A stretch of DNA of 64,000 bases, taken from contig JAPYMA010002755.1 of the NCBI GenBank assembly GCA_035041965.1, positions 124,001 to 188,000 on the forward strand. The letters are read 5' to 3'. The position numbers and the translations under genes were made by a program. The notes under the pieces were generated by a model that saw nothing but the letters and a program-made list of their open reading frames with translations, was not told where the DNA came from and searched no databases. The stretch comes from Anisakis pegreffii (lineage: Eukaryota > Nematoda > Chromadorea > Rhabditida > Anisakidae). Positions 63,551 to 64,000 of this stretch are shown in pieces; within the stretch, counting starts at the first letter, position 1, and each line of letters starts with the position of its first letter.

Positions 63551-64000
63551 GTATAAGCGACAATATTTTTTAATGACATTGGTGAATAAAGTGCTTGAAA
63601 AGTGCATTGAGAGTTCCAAATTTTTTGCACTTGTCAGATCTCAAAACCGTCCACAGTTCAGATTTATCTTCACCAACTGATGAACTTTTACTTATTCCTT
63701 AGCTATTACTTCGATGAAGCGATTACTTTTCCGTTCACCTCGAAGACAATTTTGCAAAATTTCATTGCATCATTCGTATTCATGGATAAATGAACTCGTT
63801 GATTAATTTCATCATTTTTCATCGATGATGAATGTTTTTTCATTGCTTTTTGTTGTTAGTTGCTGAGGTTTTTTCTGTGATTGTTTTGTGCTATTGATAA
63901 GCGAAATTCTGAAAGCAGTTCTTTTACCACACAAATTAATTTCTTTCACGCCACTGAGGACTTTTCGGATCAGTTTTCCACTTGCTTCTGACGCTATGTG

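Overview
The window is nuclear DNA from a nematode, AT-rich by eye. Protein-coding genes are split into many short exons with TTTCAG-type acceptors. One gene encodes a nematode-style multi-pass chemoreceptor. A 22-nt stretch on the minus strand (16,982-17,003) matches nematode spliced leader SL1 at 21 of 22 positions. All four intact genes are on the plus strand. I saw no tRNA, rRNA, CRISPR or bacterial feature.

Layout. 1-21.6 kb is gene-poor and repeat-rich. It holds TTAGGC-rich sequence (0.77-0.91 kb), a degenerate ~187-bp tandem repeat (4.4-4.9 kb), a ~2-kb tandem family with two almost identical 806-bp cores (8.2-9.0 and 10.2-11.0 kb), and a 384-bp tandem pair (11.6-12.3 kb). It also has a BEL/Pao LTR-retrotransposon remnant on the minus strand (14.4-15.2 kb), a 125-bp TA-flanked MITE inside or next to its LTR (15.5 kb), the SL1-like inverted pair (16.9-17.0 kb) and a 1.27-kb hAT-like non-autonomous element with an 8-bp target-site duplication (19.8-21.1 kb).

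21.7-25.2 kb holds a 7-exon, 327-residue membrane receptor. 31.66-33.23 kb holds a 4-exon, 224-residue secreted acidic protein that I do not recognise. 35.65-43.62 kb holds a gene of about 21 exons for a gamma-tubulin complex component that looks most like GCP5. 56.01-59.72 kb holds a 10-exon endophilin-A gene (unc-57 orthologue), 409 residues with BAR and SH3 domains; every exon junction keeps phase. The 12 kb between the last two genes has no convincing gene, only microsatellites and one minus-strand open frame. 62.8-64 kb may hold exons of a gene that runs off the window.

The genes look like independent neighbours, not an operon: spacing is 1-12 kb. They cover chemosensation, a secreted product, microtubule nucleation and synaptic vesicle endocytosis. 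Exon coordinates were worked out by hand from splice signals and reading-frame phase; conservation was judged from family knowledge without any database search.
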